From Rhizobium leguminosarum (GTDB lineage Bacteria; Pseudomonadota; Alphaproteobacteria; Rhizobiales; Rhizobiaceae), in NCBI RefSeq assembly GCF_001652265.1, contig NZ_LWBS01000108.1, positions 56,744-120,743 on the forward strand: a DNA stretch of 64,000 bases, given 5' to 3'. The first letter of the stretch is position 1. The number at the start of each line of letters is the position of its first letter. A program made the position numbers and the translations under genes. Below are positions 44,088 through 54,135 of the stretch, one piece after another. Under the pieces are notes generated by a model. That model saw only the letters and a list, made by a program, of their open reading frames with translations, had not been told where the DNA came from and did no database searches.

Positions 44088-44102
44088 GTATGCAACACAT
44101 AC
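44088..44102. promoter_or_regulatory. Candidate MarR operator (GTATG-N5-CATAC)
   Basis: GTATG (44088-44092) and CATAC (44098-44102) are exact inverted arms around CAACA. The site lies 46 bases upstream of the CoA ligase start and about 140 upstream of the MarR start, so repressor binding would block the catabolic operon. Inferred from symmetry and location. Confidence 0.5.
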
Positions 44103-44242
44103 TAATATCTTTTTCCCATGATGCAAGAGGCTGTTTAGGGCAAATCCGATCATTCGAATGGCGCGGGGAAATCCGCACTCCGGATATTGACTAACCTGCT
44201 GATTTTGATGGTTATGGCGCCTGGACAAGGCGAGAACGAACG

Positions 44243-44728
44243 ATGGCAGCAAAATCACCGCAGGACGATTTCGAGGGCGACGATGCGCCCGTGACCCCGG
44301 GCCTCGACGTCGGCCGGCTTGGCGATCTGCTGGGATTTCATCTGCGCATGGCGCATGTCGCCGTCTATCGCGACTTCGCCGAAACCATGTCGGCGCTGGC
44401 GCTGACGCAGAAGCAGCTGGCGGTGATGGAACTCGTCGCCGGCAATCCGGGCGCATCGCAGATCGACCTTGCCAATACGCTCGGCACCGACCGGGCGACG
44501 ATGATGGCCCTAGTCAACCGGCTGGCAGCCCGCGACTTCATCGAGCGCCGCCCCTCCGCGGCCGACCGCCGCCGCCAGGAACTTCATCTGACGAAGGCGG
44601 GACGCGCAATGCTCGCGCGGGCGCGTGAGCTGATCGACAAGCATGAACAGCGTTTCATCGAGCTGTTTTCACGCGACGAAATGGATGCGCTGCTGACGGC
44701 GCTGAAGCGGATATACAAGGGAAACTGA
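44243..44728 (+). CDS. MarR-family regulator of hydroxycinnamate catabolism (CouR/FerR-like)
   Basis: A 161-residue MarR protein with a standard winged helix (SQIDLANTLGTDRATMMALVNRLAARDFIERRPSAADRRRQELHLT). It is divergent from the fcs-ech-adh-calB operon, the classic arrangement of CouR/FerR repressors released by hydroxycinnamoyl-CoA. Ligand is inferred from the target operon. Confidence 0.85.
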   Translation: MAAKSPQDDFEGDDAPVTPGLDVGRLGDLLGFHLRMAHVAVYRDFAETMSALALTQKQLAVMELVAGNPGASQIDLANTLGTDRATMMALVNRLAARDFIERRPSAADRRRQELHLTKAGRAMLARARELIDKHEQRFIELFSRDEMDALLTALKRIYKGN

Positions 44729-44851
44729 AGCCCGCCGTTGCTTGGGAAGCGAGCAGCATCCAAGCCTATCGATTTCTATTGGGACACTCCCGTGATATGA
44801 TCCCCGTCCTGGCGTTGTCCGCCGTGGGTTCTGCACACGGAGACTTGTCTC

Positions 44852-46258
44852 ATGAGCGAAGTGGACGTCCTTTTTGCCTCCCTGCGACAGGCGGCTGACC
44901 CGCAGACGGTCGAGCGCATCGAAAACGTCGTCATGCATGGCTCGGATCGCGAGCTCAATCGCATCAATGCGCTCGCTTTCGCCGATCAGCACCATCTCGA
45001 TGAAGAGAAAACCATCGCCGCATTTCTCCATGCGGCCCGCATAGGCGCATTCGAGATGACCTGGAATGTCCTTTGCCCGGGATGCGGCGGCGTCCTCGAC
45101 AGCGGCGCAACCCTCAAAACCGTCGTCCACGAGACGTACCATTGCGCGCTCTGCGCGGCCGGATACGAGCCGACCCTCGACGAGATGGTCGAGGTCACGT
45201 TCACGGTCAGCCCGCGCGTGCGCAGGATTGCCGCCCACGACCCCGATCGGTTGCCGCCGCTCGAGTACTACCGGCAGATCTTCTTCAGCTCCGGGGTCGA
45301 CCTGCCTGACGATCTCGAAGCGAGGTTCGCGCGCATCCAGTTGGAGATGATCGAGCTGGATCCGGGCGAGAAGGCCTTCGTCTCCCTGCAACTGCCGGCG
45401 CAGTTCGTCATCATCTTCGATCCGGTGACACACTCGGCGCAGTTCATCGACGTGCAGGGTGAGCCCACCGACGAACGTCAAACCCTTTCGATGATCATCA
45501 GTCGGACGCATGCGCTGAACGAAACGCTGACCCTGCGCCCGGGCTCACTGCGGCTGACGCTCGAGAACCACACCGATCGCAGGGTGGTGCCGAACGTCTG
45601 CATCGCAGGAGACGAGCTGCACGACCTGCTGGGCCGCAGGCGGCCTTTCCTGACGGCCAAGCGTCTGCTGACGAACCAGAGCTTCCGCGACATCTATCGG
45701 ACCGACACACTCGACGTCGACCAGCGCCTCAAGATCACCAGCCTGACGTTCCTCTTCACCGACTTGAGGGGCTCGACCGCGCTTTACGAGCGCGTCGGAG
45801 ATCTTGCCGCTTTCGATCTAGTGCGGGCGCATTTCCGGGTTCTTCACGAGATCGTCGCCACAGAGGCCGGAGCGGTGGTCAAGACCATAGGCGATGCGGT
45901 GATGGCGACCTTCCCGAGCCCGGACCGCGCGGTGGCGGCGGCACTCAAGATGCGGGAGGCGATGCTTCGGTTGAATGCCGAACACGGCAGCGACGACCTT
46001 CTCCTGAAGATCGGCATCCATGAGGGACCATGCCTCGCAGTCAACCTGAACGACCGGCAGGACTACTTCGGCCAGACCGTCAATATCGCCTCCCGCGTCC
46101 AGGGCCTTGCCGATCCCAATGTGATCATGACGACGGAGGCGATCGTCGACGATGCCCAAGTTTCAGAGATCCTCCGCGACAGCGGCATCACATCGGCCTC
46201 CCGGATGGCGGAGCTTCAGGGCATCGGGAGAGAGGTCAGGATTTTTGCGCTGTCGTGA
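44852..46258 (+). CDS. Class III adenylate/guanylate cyclase with N-terminal DUF5939 zinc-ribbon-like domain
   Basis: A 468-residue soluble cyclase. Residues ~60-290 form a DUF5939-type region with paired cysteines (CPGC and CALC), suggesting a zinc site. Residues ~293-468 form a class III cyclase domain with TFLFTDLRGSTALYERVGD, IGDAVMATFPSP and GQTVNIASRVQ. Both metal-binding aspartates appear present. It should make cAMP (or cGMP). It stands apart from the catabolic genes. Confidence 0.85.
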   Translation: MSEVDVLFASLRQAADPQTVERIENVVMHGSDRELNRINALAFADQHHLDEEKTIAAFLHAARIGAFEMTWNVLCPGCGGVLDSGATLKTVVHETYHCALCAAGYEPTLDEMVEVTFTVSPRVRRIAAHDPDRLPPLEYYRQIFFSSGVDLPDDLEARFARIQLEMIELDPGEKAFVSLQLPAQFVIIFDPVTHSAQFIDVQGEPTDERQTLSMIISRTHALNETLTLRPGSLRLTLENHTDRRVVPNVCIAGDELHDLLGRRRPFLTAKRLLTNQSFRDIYRTDTLDVDQRLKITSLTFLFTDLRGSTALYERVGDLAAFDLVRAHFRVLHEIVATEAGAVVKTIGDAVMATFPSPDRAVAAALKMREAMLRLNAEHGSDDLLLKIGIHEGPCLAVNLNDRQDYFGQTVNIASRVQGLADPNVIMTTEAIVDDAQVSEILRDSGITSASRMAELQGIGREVRIFALS

Positions 46259-46600
46259 GGTCGGTTTGCTCTTCGACCGTCGGGCCGAGTTTAGCAGTTT
46301 CCGCTAACGGCCGAAGCGGACATGGAAGCTTCCATCACTGCAAGGCGGCTTCGCGCCCCCATTTCGGTCGTTGAGACCGCGTTGACGCTTAGCTGAAAGC
46401 AGCGGTTCAGTTTCGGCCGTCAGAGTGGCGATGAAGGGGTGGGAAGCCGAAGTTCGGGCGCCCCTCGGCTGAGGTCTGCTCCCACCGGGTTGCTGTCGTT
46501 GCGTGACTCCCTATACTGCGACACCGCAATAACAAATGTCGGAGTCAGAATCATCGCTCCATCGGGAGTTACGACAAAGTCGTTGCAGCGGAGCAAGTGT
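46259..46600. other. Intergenic region, decayed sequence
   Basis: About 340 bases between the two cyclase genes, which converge. It includes GCTAACGGCCGAAGCGGACA and related short segments that recur loosely near 51.28 kb. No gene or clear terminator recognised. Confidence 0.4.
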
Positions 46601-49600
46601 TCAGGTGCTCAATTTACTACCTCCGCAGCTCTCAAGGACCGCTTGAGCATCCTGAAGATCGAGCGTCCCGTGGCCGTTAGAGAGACAGCCGAGGAGCGGC
46701 ATGAGCAGCTCGCAGGCCTGCGCCCTAAGACCCTGTGCTCGCCAAAGCCGGGCCAAACTCACCGCCGAGCGCAGTTCCCACATCTTCGCATCCTGCATGC
46801 GGGCGACGTCGAGCGCACGGCGGAAGCACGTCTCGATTTCGGCAGGATCGCACTCTGAGCTCGATGATATGAGTTCGCCCTTGAGCCGATGCAGCTCCGC
46901 CTCGCACCAGCGGTTGCCAGTGCGTGCGACAATGGTAAGCGCCTCGTGGATCAAGGTACTACCCTCGGCAAAACGATCAGCTTTTCCATGCGCCTCCGCG
47001 AGTAAGCCCATCGCCCAAGGCGCCGTCATTCCTGACCCGATCGCCTGCATGCCAGCCAACCCGTCTCGCAACCGCTCGATGCCTTCCGCGATCAGGCCCC
47101 GCTCCGCCAGCACCCACCCCTGCAGGAAGACTCCCTGGGTTTGCCAGAATGGAAATTCGTGTTCGGCCGCGAACGCCAACGCCAACTCCGCCGCCTCTTG
47201 CGCCTTGGCGATGTCGCGTCGATGCACCTGCAAAATCGCCGCCCATGTCAGTACATAGGCACGGCTGAACAAATGCCTGAGGCTCGCGGTCATGGCGAGC
47301 GCCTCGTCCATCAGCTCCAGCGCCCGGTCATCGTGGCCGAGATACCACTGCGCCATGCCGCCACGGCACAGGCAGATCGGTCCTCCATCCTGTCCATAGA
47401 GCGCTAGATGGGCCCGGTGCTGGGCGATGTCGTATTGGCTGATCCCGTGCTCGAAGTGCTTCCATGCCGAGGCGAATTCACCACGCCAGGAGCAGGTAAT
47501 GCCCAAAGCATAGGACGCTTCCACCACGAGCACAGGATCCGAGATCTGCTGCGCCAACCTCAGAAGCCGTTCGCCAAGGTCCCGCGCCGCGGAAAGCTCG
47601 GACCGCACCGCATGATGAATGGTGAGACCGAGGAGCACCGGGAACAGCCTGGGCGTTTCCTGGATCCGCTCCGCCAGGTTGAGAGCACGGTTGTAGACGC
47701 GCTCGACCTCCAGGTGGCCATAGCCCTTCGCGGCGGTAAGCACTCGTCCCATGGTGATCAACAACGTCAGCTCAAGCTCGAGTTGCTCCGGATTCTCGGG
47801 CATCTGGGCGAGCAGGTCGAGTGCCTTGGCCAAATGGCCGACGGCCTCGGTATTCGCCGCCCGCTCGTTTGCGTGCTCGGCGGCCCGGTGCCAGAACACG
47901 ACGGCTTGCGGCAGCTCTCCTGCCTCCGTCAGATGATGGGCCAGGAGCTCCGGCTGAGCGGACACGACATGTGGGGCGAGTTCTTCGAAGACCTGCGCAA
48001 TACGGCGATGTAGTTTCCGGCGGCGACTCTTGAGGAGCGACTGATATGCGGTATCTCGGACGAGCGCGTGCTTGAAGCTGTAGATCGCGTTAGGGGGGCT
48101 TCCGCGCCGAAAAACTAGCTCAGTAGCAACCAGTTGATCAAGGCTCCACTGCAGCTCATGCTCATCGAGCACTGCTAACGCCGCAATCAGCTCATAGGAG
48201 AACTCGCGCCCAATGCAGGCGCCGATCTGCGCCACCACCTTGGCCCTACCGAGGCGGTCGAGGCGGGCCATCAGCGAGTCGTATAGCGTTACCGGGATCG
48301 CCAGCGGCGGCATATGTGCAGCCGGTCCAAACTGATCGCCGGCCACTCCCAGGCGACCAGATTCGAGCATGGTTTTGGTCAACTCCTCAAGGTACAGCGG
48401 TACGCCATCGGTGTTGGCCAGGATGTAATCGAGCACTCCGGCAGGCAGTGCCTTTCCGCCGGTCAGCCGTTCGACCAGCGATTGAGCGTGCGCCCGGTCG
48501 AGGCGATTCAGGACCACCTTTGTCACGTGCCGGTAACTACGCCAAGGCGGGACGAACTCGGGCCTGTGGGTAATGACCAGCAGCACCGGGAGCTGCCGGA
48601 TGTGGTTCACGAACAAGCCGAACAGCTCAAGGCTACTCGCGTCCAGCCAGTGAGCGTCCTCAAGCACCAGGAGCACCGGCTGCTTCGCAGCCAGTCTGCC
48701 AAGCTGGGCGATGAGCACGTCGAAGGTTCGGTTCTTACGCTGTTGGGGCGCGAGATCCAGTATTGGACAGTGGCCAGTGCCTGGAATTCCGAGAAGCTCC
48801 GCCAACAATGGGAGCGCTTCGCTCACCTCACCCACCTGTTCCGCGATCAGCGCCTGGAGTTTGTCGAGCTTCACGACCGATGAATCCTCGCGTTCAAATC
48901 CCGCTTCCTGTTCAAGCTGGCCAATCACCGGACGAAGCGCGCTGTTGATGTGGTATGGCGAGGCGAAGTAGCGGCGCAACCTGTGTGGGTCTCGAAGGAG
49001 ACGCTCGCGAAGGGCCAGGGCGAGACGCGACTTGCCGATTCCGGCCTCACCTTCGAGCAGGACGACCTGACCTTCCTTGGCCTTGGCCTGAGTCCAGCGA
49101 TCGACCAACAATGCGAGTTCCGGGTCACGGCCGACCAAGGGCAGCACGGTCGCGTGACCCGCCTCGAAGCGGTCGTCGCTACGCACTTCGCCGAGCACCC
49201 GAAACGCTTCAGCCGCCCCGGAAAAACCTTTGATCGGTCGCAGTCCGATGCTTTCGAGCTTGAACTGGCCCCGCAGCAGTGCGCGCGTTGCTTCGGCAAT
49301 GACCACTGTGCCGGATCCGGCTAACTCCTGTAGGCGGGCCGCCAGGTTCGGGGTTTCACCTACAACGCTGCATTCCTCGGCCTCGCCGGTGCCGATGATG
49401 TCACCCACCACGACCAGGCCAGTGGCGATTCCGATCCGAACAGCCAGGTGCTCGCCTGCCGCATCCAGCCGGTCGACGGCCTCAACGACCGCTAGGCCGG
49501 CCCTCACGGCCCGCTCGGCATCTTCCTCGTGGGCCTGGGGATAGCCGAAGTATACGAGGACGCCGTCGCCCATATACTTGGCAACAAAACCGTCGTACCG

Positions 49601-49969
49601 GCCGACGATCTCGGTGGCGCAAGCACGGTATGCAACGATCGAGTGCCGTAGGTCTTCTGGATCGAGGCGGGCGGAGAGTGCTGTCGATCCAACGAGATCG
49701 CAGAACATCACCGTAAGCTGTCGCCGTTCCGCCTCGCTGTGGATCGGTGACACGGAGGGACGTAGTGCCGCCATGGGCGGCGGCGACTGCTGAGCCAGAG
49801 TCGCGGCCGCCCTGAGAAAACGCTTGCGGTCACCAAGGGACAGTCCGAGCTCGTTGAGGTCGGCATCGGTGAGATCGTCGACGACATCGAGATCGATGCC
49901 GTTCTTCAAGAAGGCTTGGCGATACCGCTCAAGCCTGATGCTGGCGAGCCAGTCGCCGATGTCGGGCAT
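46601..49969 (-). CDS. SAM-class III cyclase-AAA ATPase-TPR signalling protein
   Basis: A 1122-residue multidomain protein. Residues ~1-65 form a SAM domain, ~80-260 a class III cyclase domain (VMFCDLVGSTALSARLDPE, YMGDGVLVYFGYP), ~275-560 an AAA ATPase (P-loop LEGEAGIGKSRLALAL; Walker B LLVLEDAHWLD), and ~640-1110 TPR-like helical repeats. This architecture is common in rhizobial genomes. Nucleotide cyclase activity is expected because the metal aspartates are present. It may sense protein or ligand binding through the TPR part. Function unknown. Confidence 0.85.
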   Translation of the reverse strand: MPDIGDWLASIRLERYRQAFLKNGIDLDVVDDLTDADLNELGLSLGDRKRFLRAAATLAQQSPPPMAALRPSVSPIHSEAERRQLTVMFCDLVGSTALSARLDPEDLRHSIVAYRACATEIVGRYDGFVAKYMGDGVLVYFGYPQAHEEDAERAVRAGLAVVEAVDRLDAAGEHLAVRIGIATGLVVVGDIIGTGEAEECSVVGETPNLAARLQELAGSGTVVIAEATRALLRGQFKLESIGLRPIKGFSGAAEAFRVLGEVRSDDRFEAGHATVLPLVGRDPELALLVDRWTQAKAKEGQVVLLEGEAGIGKSRLALALRERLLRDPHRLRRYFASPYHINSALRPVIGQLEQEAGFEREDSSVVKLDKLQALIAEQVGEVSEALPLLAELLGIPGTGHCPILDLAPQQRKNRTFDVLIAQLGRLAAKQPVLLVLEDAHWLDASSLELFGLFVNHIRQLPVLLVITHRPEFVPPWRSYRHVTKVVLNRLDRAHAQSLVERLTGGKALPAGVLDYILANTDGVPLYLEELTKTMLESGRLGVAGDQFGPAAHMPPLAIPVTLYDSLMARLDRLGRAKVVAQIGACIGREFSYELIAALAVLDEHELQWSLDQLVATELVFRRGSPPNAIYSFKHALVRDTAYQSLLKSRRRKLHRRIAQVFEELAPHVVSAQPELLAHHLTEAGELPQAVVFWHRAAEHANERAANTEAVGHLAKALDLLAQMPENPEQLELELTLLITMGRVLTAAKGYGHLEVERVYNRALNLAERIQETPRLFPVLLGLTIHHAVRSELSAARDLGERLLRLAQQISDPVLVVEASYALGITCSWRGEFASAWKHFEHGISQYDIAQHRAHLALYGQDGGPICLCRGGMAQWYLGHDDRALELMDEALAMTASLRHLFSRAYVLTWAAILQVHRRDIAKAQEAAELALAFAAEHEFPFWQTQGVFLQGWVLAERGLIAEGIERLRDGLAGMQAIGSGMTAPWAMGLLAEAHGKADRFAEGSTLIHEALTIVARTGNRWCEAELHRLKGELISSSSECDPAEIETCFRRALDVARMQDAKMWELRSAVSLARLWRAQGLRAQACELLMPLLGCLSNGHGTLDLQDAQAVLESCGGSKLST

Positions 49970-50292
49970 GACCTAGCATCCTCTGACATGGTCGAATTCG
50001 GATTGCTCTGAGGCGCTTTCCCACGGGTCGAGGATATACAGCTTACACCTGTCGCCCTGACCAGTCACCCACGGCTGGCACGTGGAACGGCTGCAATAGC
50101 GCCCCAAATCCGGACCATCAATGGCGGATGGGCATCGTCGCGTCTCGACGCTTTGTTGTCCTTCACAGGCCTGTTCGGGAACGGCGGCTTTGTATGGAGA
50201 AACCCGCCGTCACCTGCCGCTGCCCAGATTTGCCCCAGTCAGAACGCCATCCGGGATGGCTCATGTTCCCATAACCGGGTGAGGGAAGCACT
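49970..50292. other. Intergenic region, no supported feature
   Basis: About 320 bases between the SAM-cyclase gene start and the 3' end of the methyltransferase pseudogene. Nothing recognisable beyond a possible promoter for the cyclase gene. Confidence 0.4.
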
Positions 50293-51084
50293 TTATCCCC
50301 TGGCTGTCGCCAGATTGGTGCTGAGCTCGAAGGCGATTTGCGATCCATCGCTGTATGGCTGCAGCGCGGGCGCACTCTCGCTCACGACCTCCTCCACGAC
50401 ACGCTTGCGTTCCTGATCGCCCATGTCTTTGCCGGCAGCACTCATGCCGACCAGCGCCATCGTATTCAACCGCAGGAAGGATGCGCCGTCCTTGAAACGG
50501 ATGGTGCGAGACATCGCCTTGAACGGACTCCGAGGAAGCCGGCGTCCCGGAGCAGCGCCTCAAAAGCTGTACCGCTGATCGGCGATGGCGCCCAGATGGC
50601 GCTCCGCAACGCGGCGCAGCTCCCGCACGAACGGGATTTCATCATCGGAGCGCCACGTTGCCACCGCCAGCCTGCCACCCTTCGCCAGGGCCCGCCGCAT
50701 CTGCGGTGTCGCCGCGTGCTTATCAGGAAAGAACTGCATTCCCTGTTGGCAGACGACAATGTCGAACTGCTCTCCGTCGCGAAGAGGCAGTGCGCTGGCA
50801 TTGCCCTCGCGCCAGTCGATGCGCGGTGCCACAGCGCGCGCCACGGCGAGCATATCCGAACTGATGTCGATGCCGACGATGTATCCGGCGTCGCCGAGGC
50901 GCTCCTTTGCGACGCGTGCGACTATTCCTGTTCCACAAGCGATATCTAGGACACGATCGCCTGGAGACAGTTCCAACTCTTCGAAAGTCATTTCGGCCCA
51001 CGGCCGAAAGAGAGGGTCAACGAGCCACCGCTCGTACATCTCCGAGAAAGTTGCCTGGTTCATTGCGTGGCTGGGAAGGGTCAT
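50293..51084 (-). pseudogene. Frameshifted SAM-dependent methyltransferase
   Basis: The first ~175 codons from ATG 51084 (GGAGGA upstream) read as a class I methyltransferase with LDIACGTGIVARVAKERLG (SAM-binding), IVGIDISSDML and LAVATWRSDDE. The frame then hits TGA at 50560-50562. The next homologous piece, FEALLRDAGFLGV, is in another frame, and the rest (MSRTIRFKDGASFLRLNT, down to 50293) returns to the first frame. Two compensating frameshifts about 50 bases apart therefore break the gene. Truncated protein could still be made, but it lacks the C-terminal ~75 residues. Confidence 0.75.
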
Positions 51085-51459
51085 GATTATCCTCCGCGAA
51101 GTTGCCACCCGATCATTATTTGGAGACGGGGCGGACGCCCGTTTCGTCAGCATACTTGGTCATTCTGGCACCGAAGCCCGTATGGTGATAATCCACCATT
51201 GCTGCCGTTCGCTGGCGTCAGATCGAACGGCAGCAATGGGTCGGGAGCTGCCTGCCTCTGATCGGTTGATGAATGGGCGCTATCGCAGTTTTGGCCTTGA
51301 AAGCGGACAGACCGTTCCCGGCCCCAAATCGGTCATTCCTTCAAGCCGGGGCAACAACTGCTCCTGGCGCATCGCAGTCCTAGGCGGCCTGGGATTCCGA
51401 GTTCAGCATGATTTGTGACCCAGGATTGGCGAGCTATTACTTTGACCAATGCCCTGAGC
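51085..51459. other. Intergenic region with a 16-base inverted repeat
   Basis: About 375 bases between the methyltransferase pseudogene and the AraC gene. It contains the perfect inverted repeat at 51196-51239. Short motifs resembling those in the 46259-46600 gap suggest decayed repeated sequence at both ends of the cyclase/pseudogene block. No gene supported. Confidence 0.4.
51196..51239. repeat. 16-base perfect inverted repeat
   Basis: CCATTGCTGCCGTTCG (51196-51211) and CGAACGGCAGCAATGG (51224-51239) pair exactly around a 12-base loop. It may be a terminator-like hairpin or part of a repeated element; no matching gene end is close. Confidence 0.6.
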
Positions 51460-52359
51460 CTAAGGCCAGTCGGCATAACCCGAGGACAGCATGCTGTTCT
51501 CTGAGCCGGCCGACGCGCGGGCGATCTCGCGGTAACCGGCGGGGGAAAGTCCGGTCTTGCGCTTGAAGAAATGGCTGAAATAGGTCGGGTCGCGAAAGCC
51601 GAGGCTGTCGGAGATTTCCTGGATATTGCGGGCCGATCGTTCCAATCTCAGCTTTGCCTCCTGCACCACGCGCTCGTGCAGAAGCTGGATCGGCGAGCGG
51701 CCGAGCGCTCTTTGGCAGGTGGAATGCAGCCGGTCGGCCGTGACGCCCAGTTCCGCGGCATAATCGCTGATCGGCCGGTGCTGGCGGAAACCGGCCTCGA
51801 CGAGTTGCCGATATCTCTGCAGGATCGATCCGGTTTCGCCCTGCCCGCGCTGTTCGCTTCTTTCGCCATCGGAGCCGCGCCACAGCGCCATCAGGATGAG
51901 CCTGATATAGGCGGATGCGACCATCCAGGAGGAGCGGGAGGGATCGCCCAGTTCCCGCACGAAGCCGGAGATCAGCGGGCTGATTTCGGTGACCGTCAAG
52001 GGATCCAGTGCCTCGACCAGCTTGCGCTGCTCGGTGAAGAGGCGCAGCGAATAGGATTCCACCTTGTCGCCGATCGCATCGACCATGATCTGCGGCGAAG
52101 CGCCGACCAGATGAGCCGCAGTTCCGGCTGATATCGACAGGTCGCATCGCGCCTGCGGCGGCAGGAAGGCAAGCAGCGGTCCGTGCAGCGGCCGATGTTC
52201 GCCATTGTCGAAGTGAAGTTCCCCACTCCCCTCCCCGAGCAGAAGGAAATGATGGAAATCGGCATAGAGTCCTTTTTGGACACGGATACGCCGGTGCGAC
52301 AGCGACGGCCCGTGCCACTCGCCCCTGGCATAGTGATGAATCCCCCCGTTCGTCGCCAA
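51460..52359 (-). CDS. AraC-family transcriptional regulator (PobR/aromatic type)
   Basis: About 299 residues. An N-terminal cupin ligand domain (FHHFLLLGEGSGELHF) is followed by a C-terminal AraC DNA-binding domain (ISDYAAELGVTADRLHSTCQRALGRSPIQLL and SDSLGFRDPTYFSHFFKRKTGLSP). The start is uncertain: TTG 52359 has GGAGGAG 6 bases upstream, while GTG 52401 is also in frame. It is divergent from the aldehyde dehydrogenase-transporter operon and is its likely activator, probably sensing an aromatic acid or aldehyde. Confidence 0.85.
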   Translation of the reverse strand: MATNGGIHHYARGEWHGPSLSHRRIRVQKGLYADFHHFLLLGEGSGELHFDNGEHRPLHGPLLAFLPPQARCDLSISAGTAAHLVGASPQIMVDAIGDKVESYSLRLFTEQRKLVEALDPLTVTEISPLISGFVRELGDPSRSSWMVASAYIRLILMALWRGSDGERSEQRGQGETGSILQRYRQLVEAGFRQHRPISDYAAELGVTADRLHSTCQRALGRSPIQLLHERVVQEAKLRLERSARNIQEISDSLGFRDPTYFSHFFKRKTGLSPAGYREIARASAGSENSMLSSGYADWP

Positions 52360-52610
52360 CGCGTCTCCTCCAATCCCCAAGTCGAACAATGCTGATATCA
52401 CCGGATAATTACAATATTAACCCAATAAATCGCATTCCATCTGCGCCAGATCGGCGTAACCTTTTCTCATCAGCCTTTGGGAGGAGGCACTTCAGCAGAT
52501 GCAGGAAACGTCAGGCGACCCTTGTGGCGCGGCGTCCGCTCGTTTTCTCCCATGGCAATAAGGCAGGCGCCGGCACTTGGCGCCAACACGTGACGATATT
52601 GGGTGGAACA

Positions 52611-54062
52611 GTGTTCGCGGCAAAGCTGATGATCAACAACGAGGCGATGGATGCTTCCGAAGGGGCCACCTTCGAACGCATCGATCCGTTGACCGGCGAC
52701 GTCGCAACGATCGCCTCGGCAGGAGCCGTTGCCGACATGACGCGGGCAGCCAATGCGGCCGCGGCCGCCTTTCCGGACTGGTCGCAGACCGGCCCGGGCG
52801 AACGGCGCAGGCTTCTGAATGCCGCAGCCGATGTCCTCGACGCCCGCACGCCCGAACTTATTGCCGCCATGACCGGCGAAACCGGCGCCACCGCGCAATG
52901 GGCGGCGATCAATTGCGGCCTTGGCGCCGATATTCTTCGCGAGGCGGCGGCGATGACCACGCAAATATCCGGCGAGCTCATTCCTTCCGGCATTCCGGGA
53001 AGCCTCGCCATGGCGGTCCGCCAGCCGGCAGGCGTCTGCCTCGGCATCGCCCCCTGGAATGCGCCTATTATCCTCGGCACCCGCGCCGTCGCCATGCCGC
53101 TTGCCTGCGGCAACACCGTCATCCTCAAGGCTTCCGAACTCTGCCCGAAGACCCATGGCCTGATCGGCGACATCATGCGTGACGCCGGTTTTCCGCGCGG
53201 CGTCGTCAATGTCGTTTCCAATGCGCCGAGCGATGCCGCCGCCGTCGTCGATGCGCTGATCGCCCATCCCGCCGTGCGCCGCATCAACTTCACCGGCTCC
53301 ACCCGTGTCGGCAGGATCATTGCCGAATCCGCGGCAAGGCATCTCAAGCGCTGCCTGCTCGAACTCGGCGGCAAGGCGCCGTTCATCGTCCTTGCCGACG
53401 CCGATATCGATGAGGCCGTGCGTGCTGCCGCCTTCGGCGCCTTCATGAACCAGGGCCAGATCTGCATGTCGACCGAGCGGATCATCCTGATGGACGAGAT
53501 TGCCGACGGCTTCGTCGGCAAGTTCCGGACGAAGGCCGCAACCCTCGTCGCCGGCAACCCCGAGGACGGCAACGCGCCGCTCGGCACGCTGATCAACACC
53601 GAAGCCGTCCGCCGTGTCCGGTCGCTCGTCGATGATGCCCTGCAGAAGGGCGCCGTGCTCGTCTGCGGCGGCCAGGCCAACGGCACGCTGATGGACGCGA
53701 CCGTCATCGATCATGTGACGCCAGCCATGCGCATCTACCGCGAGGAGAGCTTTGGGCCGGTCGCGGCAATCGTCCGGGTCGGCAGCGTCGACGAGGCCGT
53801 GACGATTGCCAACGACAATGAATACGGGCTGTCGGCCGCCGTCTTCAGCGCCGACGTCAATGCAGCGCTTGCCGTCGCCATGCGGCTCGAATCCGGCATC
53901 TGCCACATCAACGAATCCACAGTTTCCGACGAGCCGCAAATGCCGTTCGGCGGCGTCAAGTCAAGCGGCTACGGCCGCTTCGGCGGCAAGGCTGCGATCG
54001 ATGAATTCACCGAGCTCAGATGGATCATCATGGGTTCGGGAAAACGGCACTACCCGATCTGA
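52611..54062 (+). CDS. Vanillin-dehydrogenase-like aldehyde dehydrogenase (copy 1)
   Basis: A 483-residue NAD(P)-dependent aldehyde dehydrogenase. The catalytic Cys is in MNQGQICMSTERI, the general base in LELGGKAP, and PWNAPIILGTRA contacts the cofactor. QICMSTERI is typical of vanillin and salicylaldehyde dehydrogenases. GTG 52611 is chosen because it gives exactly the same length as the paralogue at 59725-61176 and aligned N-termini; ATG 52629 is an alternative. It probably oxidises vanillin or p-hydroxybenzaldehyde from the ech reaction. It is the first gene after the divergent AraC regulator. Confidence 0.82.
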   Translation: MFAAKLMINNEAMDASEGATFERIDPLTGDVATIASAGAVADMTRAANAAAAAFPDWSQTGPGERRRLLNAAADVLDARTPELIAAMTGETGATAQWAAINCGLGADILREAAAMTTQISGELIPSGIPGSLAMAVRQPAGVCLGIAPWNAPIILGTRAVAMPLACGNTVILKASELCPKTHGLIGDIMRDAGFPRGVVNVVSNAPSDAAAVVDALIAHPAVRRINFTGSTRVGRIIAESAARHLKRCLLELGGKAPFIVLADADIDEAVRAAAFGAFMNQGQICMSTERIILMDEIADGFVGKFRTKAATLVAGNPEDGNAPLGTLINTEAVRRVRSLVDDALQKGAVLVCGGQANGTLMDATVIDHVTPAMRIYREESFGPVAAIVRVGSVDEAVTIANDNEYGLSAAVFSADVNAALAVAMRLESGICHINESTVSDEPQMPFGGVKSSGYGRFGGKAAIDEFTELRWIIMGSGKRHYPI

Positions 54063-54135
54063 TTCTGATTGAGATCGGCCGAAATGAATACTGGGAACGG
54101 GCTGGGAGGCCCGATCAAGAGGGAGGAATGAATTC

